From: CAVORB01 sp963698495
Lineage (GTDB): Bacteria > Pseudomonadota > Gammaproteobacteria > Chromatiales > Chromatiaceae
DNA length: 64,000 bases
Assembly (NCBI GenBank): GCA_963698495.1
Contig: CAVORB010000005.1
Location: forward strand, 124,001-188,000
Direction of reading: 5' to 3'
Shown here piece after piece: positions 54,475 to 63,376 of this stretch. Position numbers and translations under genes: made by a program. The notes beneath the pieces are model-generated. The model did no database searches and was not told the origin of the DNA. It saw only the letters and a program-made list of their open reading frames with translations. How positions within the stretch are numbered: the first letter of the stretch is position 1; every line of letters begins with the position of its first letter.

Positions 54475-56310
54475 GTGCCGGTCGATTTTCTGACCGAGGC
54501 GCAGAAGCGCTGCTATGGCCGGTATCCTGGGGAGGTCAGCGCGGTCCAACTCGCGCGCTACTTCCATGTCGATGACACCGATCGCACCCTGATCGCTCAG
54601 CGCCGCAGTGATGCCAACCGTCTCGGCTTCGCCCTCCAGATCCTGACCGTCAGGTTCCTGCGCACCTTCCTGTCGAATCCGATCGAGGTGCCCGCGATCA
54701 TCATCGACCACGTGGCCAGGCAGCTCGGGATTGTCGATGTCGCTTGTCTTTCCCGGTACCTGGAGCGTGAACAGACGCGGCACGCCCATCGTGCCGAGAT
54801 CTGTTCCGCTTACGGCTATCAGGATTTCGGCTTTCCCTGGCCCTTCCGCCTGACGCGTTGGCTGTACCTGCGGGCCTGGTTCGGTAACGAGCGGCCCAGT
54901 CTGTTGTTCGACCAGGCAACGGCCTGGCTCAGCGAGCGCAAGGTTCTGCTGCCGGGCGTCACGACCTTGACCCGTCTGGTCGCCAGCGTTCGGGAGCGCA
55001 CGGCGAAAAGTGTGTGGCGCGGTCTGTATGCTCTGCCTTCGGAGGCGCAGCGCGAACAGCTCGAAGCCTTGCTGGTGGTTCCACCGGGCTCGCGCGTCAG
55101 CCGCATGGACAGCTTGCGCCGCGGCCCCGACCAAGGCGAGCGCACCGGCTCTGCTCGCCGCTTTGCAGCGTCACCGCGCATTGCGGACTCTGGGCATCGG
55201 AAAGCTGGATTTCTCCGGCATCCCGCCGGTGCGCATCAAGGCGCTGGCCCGGCATGCGGCTACGGCCTGGGCGCCGACCATTGCGCGGATGCCGCGGCAG
55301 CGGTGCATCGCGACCCTAGTGGCCTTCGTCGCCGTCGAGGAGGTCAACGCCCTTGATGACGCGCTCGATGTCCTGGACATGCTGATCACAGAGATCGCTG
55401 CGGAAGCGAAGCGCCTCGGGCAGAAGAAGCGGCTACGCACGCTGCGGGACCTGGACCAGGCGGCCCTTGCGTTGCGCGAGGCTTGTGCCATTTTGCTCGA
55501 TCCCGCCTGCCAGGACCACGACGTGCGCGCCGAGACCCTTGCCGGGGCCAACGCCCGCCTGGTGGAATGCCAGACGGCGAACGCACTCGCCCAGCAGTGG
55601 GGCGGCGGCGAGGTCGCCTCGGCCGACGGCATGCGCTTCGTCACTCCGGTGCAGACCATCCACGCCGGCCCCAACCGGAAGTACTTCGGTGCCGGACGCG
55701 GGATCACCTACTACAACTTCACCACAGACCAGTACGCCGGGTTCCACAATATCGTCATCCCCGGCACCCTGCGCGATTCCGTCTACATCCTCGCCGGTCT
55801 TCTGGAGCAACAGACCAGTCTCCAGCCCCAGGAGATCATGACCGATACGGCCGGCGCCAGTGATGTCATGTTCGGGTTGTTTTGGCTGCTGGGGTATCAG
55901 TTCAGTCCACGGCTTGCCGATGTCGGCGGCACCCGGTTTTGGCGCGTTGATCCAAAGGCCGATTACGGCGTGTTGAATGCGCTATCCAGGCATCGCGCCA
56001 ACGTCGAGCGGGTTACCCGACACTGGGAAGATATCTTGCGCGTTGCGGGCTCGTTGAAGACGGGCACGATCGGGGCGCCCGAGCTCGTTCGTTCCCTGCT
56101 GAAGAGCGACCGGCCATCGAGCCTGACCAAGGCGATCCGCGATCTGGGTCGGATTCCGAAGACCATCCACCTGTTGACCTACCTCGACGACGAGTCCTAC
56201 CGGCGACGCATCCTGATCCAGCTCAACCGCGGCGAGGGTCGCCATGCCGTGGCACGTAAGATCTGCCACGGCCAGCGTGGCGAGATCCGCAAGCGCTACC
56301 GCGTAGGGCA
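54475..56310 (+). pseudogene. tnpA: Tn3-family transposase TnpA, frameshifted and 3'-truncated
   Basis: A GTG at 54475 starts PVDFLTEAQKRCYGRYPGEV, the usual TnpA beginning (an ATG at 54400 is also in frame). A one-base slip at about 55125 separates the N-terminal part from AAPTKASAPALLAALQRHRA. The catalytic core has MTDTAGASDVMFGLFWLLGY (Asp) and ARLADVGGTRF-like sequence, then KTIHLLTYLDDESYRRRILI. The protein ends near residue 610, where it changes to ISNCY-type sequence. Full TnpA is about 990 residues. It cannot be active. Confidence 0.85.
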
Positions 56311-56671
56311 GGAGGAGCGCACGGTCTCCAACAGCCTGACCGTGCAGTACGATCGCGTCGTCTATCTGATCGAGCCCAACGAAACAACCAAGGGGCTCAG
56401 ACGCAAGAAGGTTCGCGTCCACGACTATCCCGACGGGACCGTCGCCATCAAGTACGAGGGCGTGGATCTGCCCTACTCCGTCTTCGACAAGGTCCACCAG
56501 GTCAAGCAGGAGGACATTGTGTCGAACAAGCGCCTGGGCGCCGTGCTCAAGCACGTCCAGGAGCAGCAACAGAAACAGGCCGTCGAACGCAGTCAGAAAG
56601 CACCGACGCGACGGGGCCAGCGGAGGATCGCCGCGGAGCGCTTCCGCGAGGTCAATCCCGCCGTGCTCTGA
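56310..56671 (+). pseudogene. ISNCY-type transposase C-terminus, fused in frame to tnpA
   Basis: From about 56310 the open frame continues as QEERTVSNSLTVQYDRVVYL, DYPDGTVAIKYEGVDLPYSV and FDKVHQVKQEDIVSNKRLGA. This is the C-terminal domain of ISNCY-group transposases. It is in the same frame as tnpA, so the two read as one ORF ending at 56671. The middle fragment of the same transposase lies at 52318-52571. The exact junction may differ by about 10 bp. Confidence 0.75.
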
Positions 56672-56680
56672 GCGATCCGG

Positions 56681-56929
56681 CTAGGGATTGGCTGCGGTCA
56701 GCTCTTCGCGGAGCACGCGGCGCAGCGTGCTCTCCAGGTCAGCGCCGCTCTGGCGCTCGATGTGCTCGCGCAGGGCCTCGTTGATCAGGGTCTGGTAGTT
56801 CCCCCCGCCGTGAACGCGATCACGGAACCACTCGATGATGTCCGGATCGAGTCGGATGGTGATCCGCTCCTTCGCCGTCTTGACGATGGCGCCGCGCTTG
56901 CTCTCGGTGAAGTCGTACTCGTCGCGCAT
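56681..56929 (-). CDS. brnA: BrnA-family antitoxin
   Basis: An 82-residue antitoxin: MRDEYDFTESKRGAIVKTAK, then ITIRLDPDIIEWFRDRVHGG and NYQTLINEALREHIERQ, a ribbon-helix-helix with the BrnA pattern. BrnA binds BrnT and autorepresses the operon. It lies downstream of brnT as usual. The gene is intact. Confidence 0.88.
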   Translation of the reverse strand: MRDEYDFTESKRGAIVKTAKERITIRLDPDIIEWFRDRVHGGGNYQTLINEALREHIERQSGADLESTLRRVLREELTAANP

Positions 56930-57212
56930 GGTTCAGCCCTTGCTCGTAGTGTCGGCGCTCGGCCGCCGTGGCCGGCCGCGCCGAGATGATGCGGATGGTG
57001 AGCTCGTCGGGCTGGGTGTAGACGACCACCAGGACGCGCCCGAAGGCGTCGAGCCCGATCACGACGAAGCGCTGCTCGGCGTGGTGGTCGGGATCGGCCA
57101 TGGTGCAGGCCAGGTCGTCGTAGAAGACCTCCACGGCGTCGGCGAAATCGATGCCGTGCTTGCGCCGGTTGACCTGGCGCTTGGTCTCGTCCCACGTGAA
57201 CTCAATGTCCAT
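56820..57212 (-). CDS. brnT: BrnT-family toxin with an extended C-terminus
   Basis: From ATG 57212 the protein reads MDIEFTWDETKRQVNRRKHG then GIDFADAVEVFYDDLACTMA, YVVVYTQPDELTIRIISARPA-like and RRHYEQG. BrnT is a RelE-like RNase of about 90-95 residues that ends near this point. Here the frame runs on for 110 bp into brnA, so a stop has probably been lost by a one-base slip (a TGA lies in the next frame right after EQG). The catalytic core is complete. Confidence 0.8.
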   Translation of the reverse strand: MDIEFTWDETKRQVNRRKHGIDFADAVEVFYDDLACTMADPDHHAEQRFVVIGLDAFGRVLVVVYTQPDELTIRIISARPATAAERRHYEQGLNHARRVRLHREQARRHRQDGEGADHHPTRSGHHRVVP

Positions 57213-57336
57213 GTCGCCGAGTGTATGCACAAACGCCCGACGTTTCCAGCCGCAGACGACGGGCAGTAGGGAAAAGAATCAGGGGCTTGGCCAGCCGTCG
57301 CGCTCTCGCGCCGCCAGTGTGCCCCTCACCTACGAT

Positions 57337-57383
57337 CGGACATTTCTAGTTTGCGCGGCGCCGGACATCTGTAACTTGCGCTG
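57337..57383 (+). repeat. Two tandem 19-bp repeats, candidate IS21-type terminus
   Basis: Copies at 57337-57355 and 57362-57380 share CGGACATYTSTARYTTGCG. Such multiple terminal repeats with GGACAT...TTGCG spacing are usual for IS21-family ends. No transposase is next to it. It lies where the second copy of the phage gene begins, so an IS may have removed the dif site expected there. Confidence 0.5.
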
Positions 57384-57410
57384 ACACCGATAGAGGGCCG
57401 GATTGCCCTG

Positions 57411-57480
57411 GAGACCGCGCCCCATGAGGGATTCGGACGATTCCCTGTACCTCGGGTACCTGGGCATTTTGACCACCCTG
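57411..57480 (+). repeat. Right copy of the 70-bp direct repeat
   Basis: Matches 34068-34137 at 65 of 70 positions. It codes for the first about 19 residues of the VC1465-like protein (RDSDDSLYLGYLGILTTL) and then diverges, so it is a truncated copy of that gene. No dif site is visible upstream. Confidence 0.85.
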
Positions 57481-57565
57481 TGCGACCGGCTCGTTCTTGC
57501 GGGCTCCCAATCCTCGGCGGCTCCGCCTAACATGGACGGCATCATCATCGCCCCGGGAACGCGCC

Positions 57566-58936
57566 ATGTCCGACCCCAGCGCAGAGTTCGATCTGTCCGA
57601 CGACGTCCTGTATCTAAACCACGCTGGGGTCTCGCCCTGGCCGCGGCGCACGGTAGACGCCGTGCAAGGGTTTGCGCGCGAAAACGGCAAACTGGGCGCG
57701 GCGCGCTATCCGCAGTGGATTGAAGTCGAGTCGCGTCTTCGGTCCCGTCTCGCCCAGCTCGTGGGCGCGCCAAGCGCGGCGGACATCGCCTTCGCCAAGA
57801 GTACGTCCGAGGCATTATCGATCGTCGCGTACGGACTCGAGTGGCACGCCGGCGATAACGTGGTCGGGATTGGCCAAGAGTTTCCGTCGAATCGGATTGT
57901 CTGGGAGTCGCTGGCGGATTTGGGCGTCGCGTATCGGCGACTCGATTTGTACGCGTCTGATGCACCCGAGGACGATCTCATGGGTCTTTGCGACGCGCGC
58001 ACTCGTGTCGTCGCGGTGAGCTCTGTCCAGTACGCGCGCGGCCTGCGACTCGACTTGGAGCGGCTCGGTTCTCACTGTCGCGCCGCGGGTATTCTGTTGT
58101 GCGTCGACGGCATCCAGAGCCTCGGCGCCCTGCCCTTCGATCTGCACAAGGTCCAAGCGGACTTCGTCGCCGCGGATGCCCACAAGTGGATGCTCGGCCC
58201 CGAGGCGATCGCGCTGCTTTATGTCAATCCGGAGATTCGCCCGCGGCTGAGGCTGTACCAGTACGGCTGGCACATGGTCGAGGGCCGAGGCGATTACGAC
58301 CGCGACGATTGGTCTCCGGCGACGGACGCTACCCGTTTCGAGTGCGGAAGCCCCAACATGCTCGGAATCTACGGGTTCGACGCGAGCCTGTCCCTGCTGC
58401 TCGAAGTTGGCATCGAGTCCGTTTGCGCGGCCATCACAGAGCGCGCCGGTCGGCTCATCGAGCTGATCGACAAGCACGGCTTCGAGCTGCTAAGCCCGAG
58501 AGCGACCGAGCGCCGTGCTGGAATCGTCACCTTCCGTGTACCGGGTATCGATTCCAAGGCCCTTCACAAGGCACTGGCGACCCAGGGGCTCATCTGCGCC
58601 CCGCGCGGCGATGGCATCCGTTTCTCGCCTCACTTCTACACTCCGGAGGCGGTGCTGGAGAAGGCCTTGTCGATGACAGCCGCGACCGCAGCACGACTGT
58701 TAGGACCCCCGCCACGATTCACGTCTTGGGATCTTCCCCGGTCACGGCAGCCATGGCGATCCCTCCATCCAGACCCTGGGTGCCCTGCCCGCGCCACGCC
58801 TGATTCTGAGCGGACGGCCCTTGCAAGCGAAACAGGGTCTGCCGCCGCACCCCGCCGAGCGCGTGGTACTCCGTCTGCCCAACGAGGCTGTGGCCGGCAT
58901 GCGCGAGGGCGTCGTAAAAACCGCAGACCAGCTTGA
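57566..58936 (+). CDS. Class-V aminotransferase-like PLP enzyme with an aberrant tail
   Basis: From ATG 57566 (MSDPSAEFDLSDDVLYLNHA) the protein shows the fold of class-V aminotransferases and cysteine desulfurase-like enzymes, with the PLP lysine in VAADAHKWMLGPEAIALLYV near residue 210. FECGSPNMLGIYGFDASLSL follows. The conserved part ends near residue 380. The last about 75 residues are Arg/Pro-rich and unlike the family, probably read-through after a lost stop near 58708. The substrate is unknown. It lies just outside the duplicated repeat. Confidence 0.75.
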   Translation: MSDPSAEFDLSDDVLYLNHAGVSPWPRRTVDAVQGFARENGKLGAARYPQWIEVESRLRSRLAQLVGAPSAADIAFAKSTSEALSIVAYGLEWHAGDNVVGIGQEFPSNRIVWESLADLGVAYRRLDLYASDAPEDDLMGLCDARTRVVAVSSVQYARGLRLDLERLGSHCRAAGILLCVDGIQSLGALPFDLHKVQADFVAADAHKWMLGPEAIALLYVNPEIRPRLRLYQYGWHMVEGRGDYDRDDWSPATDATRFECGSPNMLGIYGFDASLSLLLEVGIESVCAAITERAGRLIELIDKHGFELLSPRATERRAGIVTFRVPGIDSKALHKALATQGLICAPRGDGIRFSPHFYTPEAVLEKALSMTAATAARLLGPPPRFTSWDLPRSRQPWRSLHPDPGCPARATPDSERTALASETGSAAAPRRARGTPSAQRGCGRHARGRRKNRRPA

Positions 58937-59017
58937 TGACGGGGTCGTCTTCGGCACCGGGTTCGCCCCCTTCCGCGGCGGTCCCTGCGCTACATCGGGC
59001 AACGCGGATGGGGCTAG
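58738..59017 (+). pseudogene. FadB/FadJ-like remnant with an internal deletion
   Basis: A frame reads PRLILSGRPLQAKQ (like the enoyl-CoA hydratase ILTGRxL motif), then directly AERVVLRLPNEAVAGMREGV and DDGVVFGTGFAPFRGGP (the C-terminal hydroxyacyl-CoA dehydrogenase domain). After a one-base slip it ends RYIGQRGWG at 59017. The intervening several hundred residues are deleted. It is a scrap of a beta-oxidation alpha subunit, overlapping the tail of the aminotransferase frame. It precedes an acyl-CoA synthetase, so the two may have been neighbours. Confidence 0.6.
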
Positions 59018-59167
59018 ATGCGGCAACGGCCCGCCTCCTTGCAGTAGCGACAGGGGATCCATTTCCGGCCGGATCGCGGCGTGAGCTTCGGCTCTGCGCC
59101 TGAGCCGCAGGGAGAAACCCATGTGTTACTCTTGAATGAGAATTCCTCCGATCTGGAAACCCCTCTC

Positions 59168-60985
59168 ATGAGGCAACATTCCAGCGCGGACATCATTCGC
59201 GCAGACCAGGCCATCACGCTGCCCGGGCTCCTGCTCGAGCGGGTCCGCCGCTCGCCGGACGCCATCGCGTACATCCAGTTCGATCCCATCACCGAGCGCT
59301 GGGTGGAAACGCGCTGGCGCGAGGTCTGCGCCGAGATCGGGCGCTGGCAGGCGGCGCTGCGACGGGAGAGGCTCGTTCCCGGCGACCGGGTCGCGGTGCA
59401 GATGGCCAACCGCCGCGAGTGGGTCGTGTTCGACATCGCGGCGCTTGGGCTGGGGCTGGTCACGGTGCCGCTCTACACCAACGACCGCCCGGAGAACGTG
59501 CGTCACATCCTCAGTGACTCGGGCGCGCGGCTGCTGCTGATCGAGTCCTCTGAGCGCCTCGCCGCCCTTGCGCCCATCGCCCACACCCTGCGCGGGCTGG
59601 AGCGGGTGCTGATTCTGGAGCCAGATGCGAATGCGCCAACGGGCGAGATCCCGGCCTCGCCGATCTCCGACTGGCTTGCAGATGCCGAGGGCGCGGCGGA
59701 CGATGCCCTGGGCAAGGCGGACGGTCTGGCCACCATCGTTTATACATCGGGCACCACCGGACCGCCCAAGGGCGTGATGCTCAGCCATCGGAACATGCTG
59801 TGGAATGCAGAGGCGTCTCTCAACTGCATCCAGGCTTACCCGAGCGACCGTTTCCTGTCCTTTCTCCCGCTATCGCACGCCCTGGAGCGCACTGGCGGCT
59901 ACTACCTCCCGATGATGGCCGGCTCGACCATCGCCTATGCCCGCTCCATCCCGCAGCTGGCTGAGGACCTTGTCGCCATTCGGCCCACCGTCCTGATCGC
60001 CGTGCCCCGAATCTTCGAACGCGTGCATGCGCGTATCCAGGACAAGCTCTCCCATGAGCCCGCCGCGGCACGGCGGTTGTTCGCCGCCGCCGTCGGCATC
60101 GGCTGGCGCCGCTTCCTCCACGCACAGGGGCGAGGTCCCTGGACGCCGGACCTGTTGCTCGCGCCCCTTCTCGATCGACTGGTGGGGCGCAAGGTGCGCG
60201 GGCGCCTGGGGGGCCGGCTGCGCATCGCGGTGAGTGGTGGCGCGCCGCTGGCAGCCGAGATCGCGCGCTTCTTCATCAGCCTTGGGATCCCGTTGGTCCA
60301 GGGTTACGGGCTCACCGAGGCGAGCCCGGTTGTGAGCGTCAATCCCCTGGAGAACAACGTTCCGGAAAGCGTTGGACCGCCGCTTCCCGGCGTGGAGCTG
60401 CGATTGAAGGACGATGACGAGCTCCTGGTGCGCTCCCCCGGGGTGATGCTCGGCTACTGGAACCAGCGATCCGCCACCGCCGGCGCGGTCGATCCGGACG
60501 GCTGGCTTCACACGGGCGATCAGGTTCGCATCGGCGAGGGCGGCCACATCTTCATCACGGGGCGCATCAAGGAGGTCATCGTGCTCTCGAATGGCGAGAA
60601 GGTGCCGCCCGCCGACCTCGAGATGGCGATCACCCTGGATTCCCTGTTCTCCCAAGTGCTGGTTATCGGCGAGGCGCGTCCCTTCCTCGCCCTGTTGGCG
60701 GTATTGGATGCCGAAGCGTATCGGGATCTGGCGGTCACCGAGGGATTCGATCCGAATCCCGCGGCCGCCCGCGGCGATCCGCGCCTGGAGGCCCTGCTGG
60801 TCGAGCGCATTGGCGAGCGGCTGCAAGGTTTTCCCGGGTATGCGAAGATCCCCCGGGTGCGAGTGGTGGATCAACCCTGGTCGATCGAGGACGGTACCAT
60901 GACGCCGACCATGAAGCTCAAGCGGGCGCGGATCCTGTCGCAATACAAGAACGATATCGAAGCGCTCTACGCGGGGCACGAGTGA
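59168..60985 (+). CDS. Long-chain acyl-CoA synthetase (AMP-forming)
   Basis: A 605-residue enzyme from ATG 59168 (the frame also opens at a GTG at 59081). AMP-binding motif YTSGTTGPPKGVMLSH lies near residue 191, VQGYGLTEASPVVSV near 375, LHTGDQVRIGEGGHIFITGR near 448 and KEVIVLSNGEKVPPADLE. It activates fatty acids to acyl-CoA. It overlaps the next gene, a thioesterase, by 4 bp (GTGA). Fatty-acid activation is consistent with the FadB/FadJ scrap beside it. Confidence 0.88.
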   Translation: MRQHSSADIIRADQAITLPGLLLERVRRSPDAIAYIQFDPITERWVETRWREVCAEIGRWQAALRRERLVPGDRVAVQMANRREWVVFDIAALGLGLVTVPLYTNDRPENVRHILSDSGARLLLIESSERLAALAPIAHTLRGLERVLILEPDANAPTGEIPASPISDWLADAEGAADDALGKADGLATIVYTSGTTGPPKGVMLSHRNMLWNAEASLNCIQAYPSDRFLSFLPLSHALERTGGYYLPMMAGSTIAYARSIPQLAEDLVAIRPTVLIAVPRIFERVHARIQDKLSHEPAAARRLFAAAVGIGWRRFLHAQGRGPWTPDLLLAPLLDRLVGRKVRGRLGGRLRIAVSGGAPLAAEIARFFISLGIPLVQGYGLTEASPVVSVNPLENNVPESVGPPLPGVELRLKDDDELLVRSPGVMLGYWNQRSATAGAVDPDGWLHTGDQVRIGEGGHIFITGRIKEVIVLSNGEKVPPADLEMAITLDSLFSQVLVIGEARPFLALLAVLDAEAYRDLAVTEGFDPNPAAARGDPRLEALLVERIGERLQGFPGYAKIPRVRVVDQPWSIEDGTMTPTMKLKRARILSQYKNDIEALYAGHE

Positions 60986-61404
60986 GCGAGCCGGAATTCT
61001 ACGATGAACCCGACCCGGCCGCCTGGCGGCTGGCCATCCGGGTGGTCGCCATGCCTGCGGATACCAACGCCTACGGTGACATCTTCGGGGGCTGGCTGAT
61101 GTCCCAGGCGGACATCGCGGGCAGCACGGTCGCCATCCAGGCAGCCGGCGGGCGGGTCGCCACGGTGGCGGTGAAGGAGTTTCGTTTCCTGGCGCCGGTG
61201 CTGGTGGGCGACCTGGTGGATCTGTACGCGCGCCTGCTTCAAGTGGGCAAGACCTCCCTGACCGTCGAGGTCCGGGCCTGGGCAAGGGGGGAATCCGACC
61301 CGCAAACCCGCCGCGAGGTCGCTGAATCCAAGATCAGCTACGTGGCGATCGGGCAGGACGGCAGGCCGCGGCCGGTGGGAGATGGCGGCCTGACCGCGGC
61401 GTAA
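60982..61404 (+). CDS. yciA: YciA-like acyl-CoA thioesterase
   Basis: A 140-residue hotdog-fold thioesterase from GTG 60982. The signature PADTNAYGDIFGGWLMSQAD carries the catalytic Asp/Asn pattern, followed by VAVKEFRFLAPVLVGDLVDL. YciA hydrolyses acyl-CoAs of various lengths. Translation is coupled to the acyl-CoA synthetase by the GTGA overlap. A ligase-thioesterase pair may balance the acyl-CoA pool. Confidence 0.88.
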   Translation: MSEPEFYDEPDPAAWRLAIRVVAMPADTNAYGDIFGGWLMSQADIAGSTVAIQAAGGRVATVAVKEFRFLAPVLVGDLVDLYARLLQVGKTSLTVEVRAWARGESDPQTRREVAESKISYVAIGQDGRPRPVGDGGLTAA

Positions 61405-61455
61405 GGCCGCTCACCGCCCTGCAGAATCAAGAAAAACCCAAAGGGGAGCATCACA

Positions 61456-63018
61456 ATGTTCGAGGCAACCAAGGTCGGCAGAAAGGTCGACAAGGAGACC
61501 TTCAAGGCCCAGCAGGAGGAGCTGCGGACCCAGCTCCTGCTCGTGCAGCGCGAGCTCAGACAGACGGACATCCCGGTGGTCGTGATCATCTCCGGGGTGG
61601 AAGGCGCCGGCAAGGGCGAGGTCGTCAACCGTCTGAACGAGTGGCTGGACGCCCGCGGCGTTCAGACCTTCGCCTTCTGGGACGAGACCGACGAGGAGCG
61701 CCAGCGCCCGCGCTACTGGCGGTTCTGGCGCTCGATGCCGCCGCGGGGCGAGTTCTCGATCCTGTTCGGCGGCTGGTACCTTGCCCCCATCGATCATCGC
61801 GTCAGCGATCTCTGCAACGACGCGGAGCTCGACGCGGAGCTCAATCGCATCGTCGACTTCGAGCGCATGCTGACCCAGGACGGCGCCCTGATCGTGAAAT
61901 TCTGGTTTCATCTCTCGGAGAAGGACCAGAGACAGCGCCTGAAGGAGCTCTCCCGCGACGACAAGAGCCGCTGGAAAATGGTGCCCAACAAGGGCAAGAA
62001 ATTCACGGCGCACTATGAGAAGTTCGAGTACGTGGCCGAGCGCATCATCCGCCATACCGATCGCGGACTCTCCCCCTGGTACCTGATCGAGGCAGAGGAC
62101 CGCCGCTACCGCGACCTTACGGTCGGCAAGACACTGTTGCAGGCCATCAAGCGGCGCTTGAGCGAGCCGCCGGCCATGGAGCCGCCCTCCACCGCCAACG
62201 AGCTCGACCTGCCCGACGTTGCAAGCGCCCAGGTCACCGTGCTCGACCAGCTCGACCTGACCCAGTTCCTCGAGCGGAGCGAGTACAAGGCCCAGCTGTC
62301 GATACTGCAGGCGGAGATCAACGACCTGTGCTGGGAGGCCTACAAGAAGGAACGCTCGATCGTGTTGGTGTTCGAGGGCATGGACGCCGGCGGCAAGGGC
62401 GGCGCCATCCGCCGCTTCACCAGCGCGATCGACGCCCGGCTCTACCGCGCTATACCCATCGCGGCTCCTACCGACGAGGAGAAGGCCCACCACTACCTGT
62501 GGCGCTTCTGGCGCCACATCCCGCGCGCCGGTTACATCACCATCTACGACCGTTCCTGGTACGGCCGCGTGTTGGTCGAACGGGTCGAGGGATTCGCCAC
62601 CGACGAGGAATGGCGCAGGGCCTATTCCGAGATCAACCAGTTCGAGGAGCAGCTGGCGGAAAGCGGCGTCATCCTGTTCAAGTTCTGGCTGCAGGTCAGC
62701 GACGACGAACAGCTGCGCCGCTTCAAGGACCGGGAAGAGGTCCCCTACAAGCGCTATAAGATCACCGATGAGGACTGGCGCAACCGCGAGAAGGGGCCGC
62801 AGTACAAGGCCGCCGTCAACGATATGGTGGTGCACACCAGCACCGATTCCGCCTCCTGGACCCTGGTCGAGGGAGACGACAAGCCCTTCGCGCGCATCAA
62901 GGTGCTTCGGACATTGCGCGATGGGCTCAAGCAAGCGCTTGCCAAGGGTGACCCTTGCGCTGGGAGCGGATATATACCCTGCGGCCAGAAGAACCCTTCG
63001 GCCAAGGAATCACCATAA
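61456..63018 (+). CDS. pap: Polyphosphate:AMP phosphotransferase (two PPK2 domains)
   Basis: A 520-residue protein with two PPK2 domains: VVVIISGVEGAGKGEVVNRL near residue 37 and VLVFEGMDAGGKGGAIRRFT near 303, both with the GxxGxGKG phosphate loop. WRFWRSMPPRGEF and WRFWRHIPRAGYITIYDRSW are matching PPK2 motifs. The two-domain type uses polyphosphate to convert AMP to ADP. The length fits. It has its own ribosome site (AAGGGGAG, 61441-61448). Confidence 0.9.
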   Translation: MFEATKVGRKVDKETFKAQQEELRTQLLLVQRELRQTDIPVVVIISGVEGAGKGEVVNRLNEWLDARGVQTFAFWDETDEERQRPRYWRFWRSMPPRGEFSILFGGWYLAPIDHRVSDLCNDAELDAELNRIVDFERMLTQDGALIVKFWFHLSEKDQRQRLKELSRDDKSRWKMVPNKGKKFTAHYEKFEYVAERIIRHTDRGLSPWYLIEAEDRRYRDLTVGKTLLQAIKRRLSEPPAMEPPSTANELDLPDVASAQVTVLDQLDLTQFLERSEYKAQLSILQAEINDLCWEAYKKERSIVLVFEGMDAGGKGGAIRRFTSAIDARLYRAIPIAAPTDEEKAHHYLWRFWRHIPRAGYITIYDRSWYGRVLVERVEGFATDEEWRRAYSEINQFEEQLAESGVILFKFWLQVSDDEQLRRFKDREEVPYKRYKITDEDWRNREKGPQYKAAVNDMVVHTSTDSASWTLVEGDDKPFARIKVLRTLRDGLKQALAKGDPCAGSGYIPCGQKNPSAKESP

Positions 63019-63376
63019 TGTCTGGTCCTGCGCCGGGATTATGGGTGCTTGCTCGGTTCTCTCGCTCCCGCGCGGCGCCGCTATCGCATCGACGTGAAGG
63101 GTCCGGCCCTGTTCCCGCCGCAAAGGGCGGACTCGACGCCTCGACGCGATTGTCGGCAAGCGCCAACACTTGACGCCCGCGCCGTTTCGGTTGCCCCGCA
63201 TCTCCGCCGCTCCCAGCCTGTGGCGTGCCGCTTGCATGTGTTCAAGTGACGGACCAGCGGGCGCCCCGTCGGCCGGAGGGTTTTGGCCAGGCCGGGAGCG
63301 CAAGCTCAGGGACTGGGCATCGGCAAGCGAGTCGCCGATTGACTGGAACGGCTCTTGGGAAGCAGCGGAGAAGTCC

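Larger units (their letters stand above)
52572..56310 (+). mobile_element. Tn3-family transposon, right end deleted
   Basis: From the left inverted repeat to the point where tnpA changes to ISNCY-like sequence. It carries a recombinase-like fragment, a DUF433/DUF5615 toxin-antitoxin pair, resolvase tnpR and transposase tnpA in divergent orientation, with a res region between the last two. It sits within an ISNCY-type transposase gene. The right terminal repeat and about 60 codons of the target gene are missing. Confidence 0.75.

Noticed and set aside
63019..63376. A tRNA or other RNA gene
   Set aside because: No cloverleaf or conserved RNA motif was recognised.
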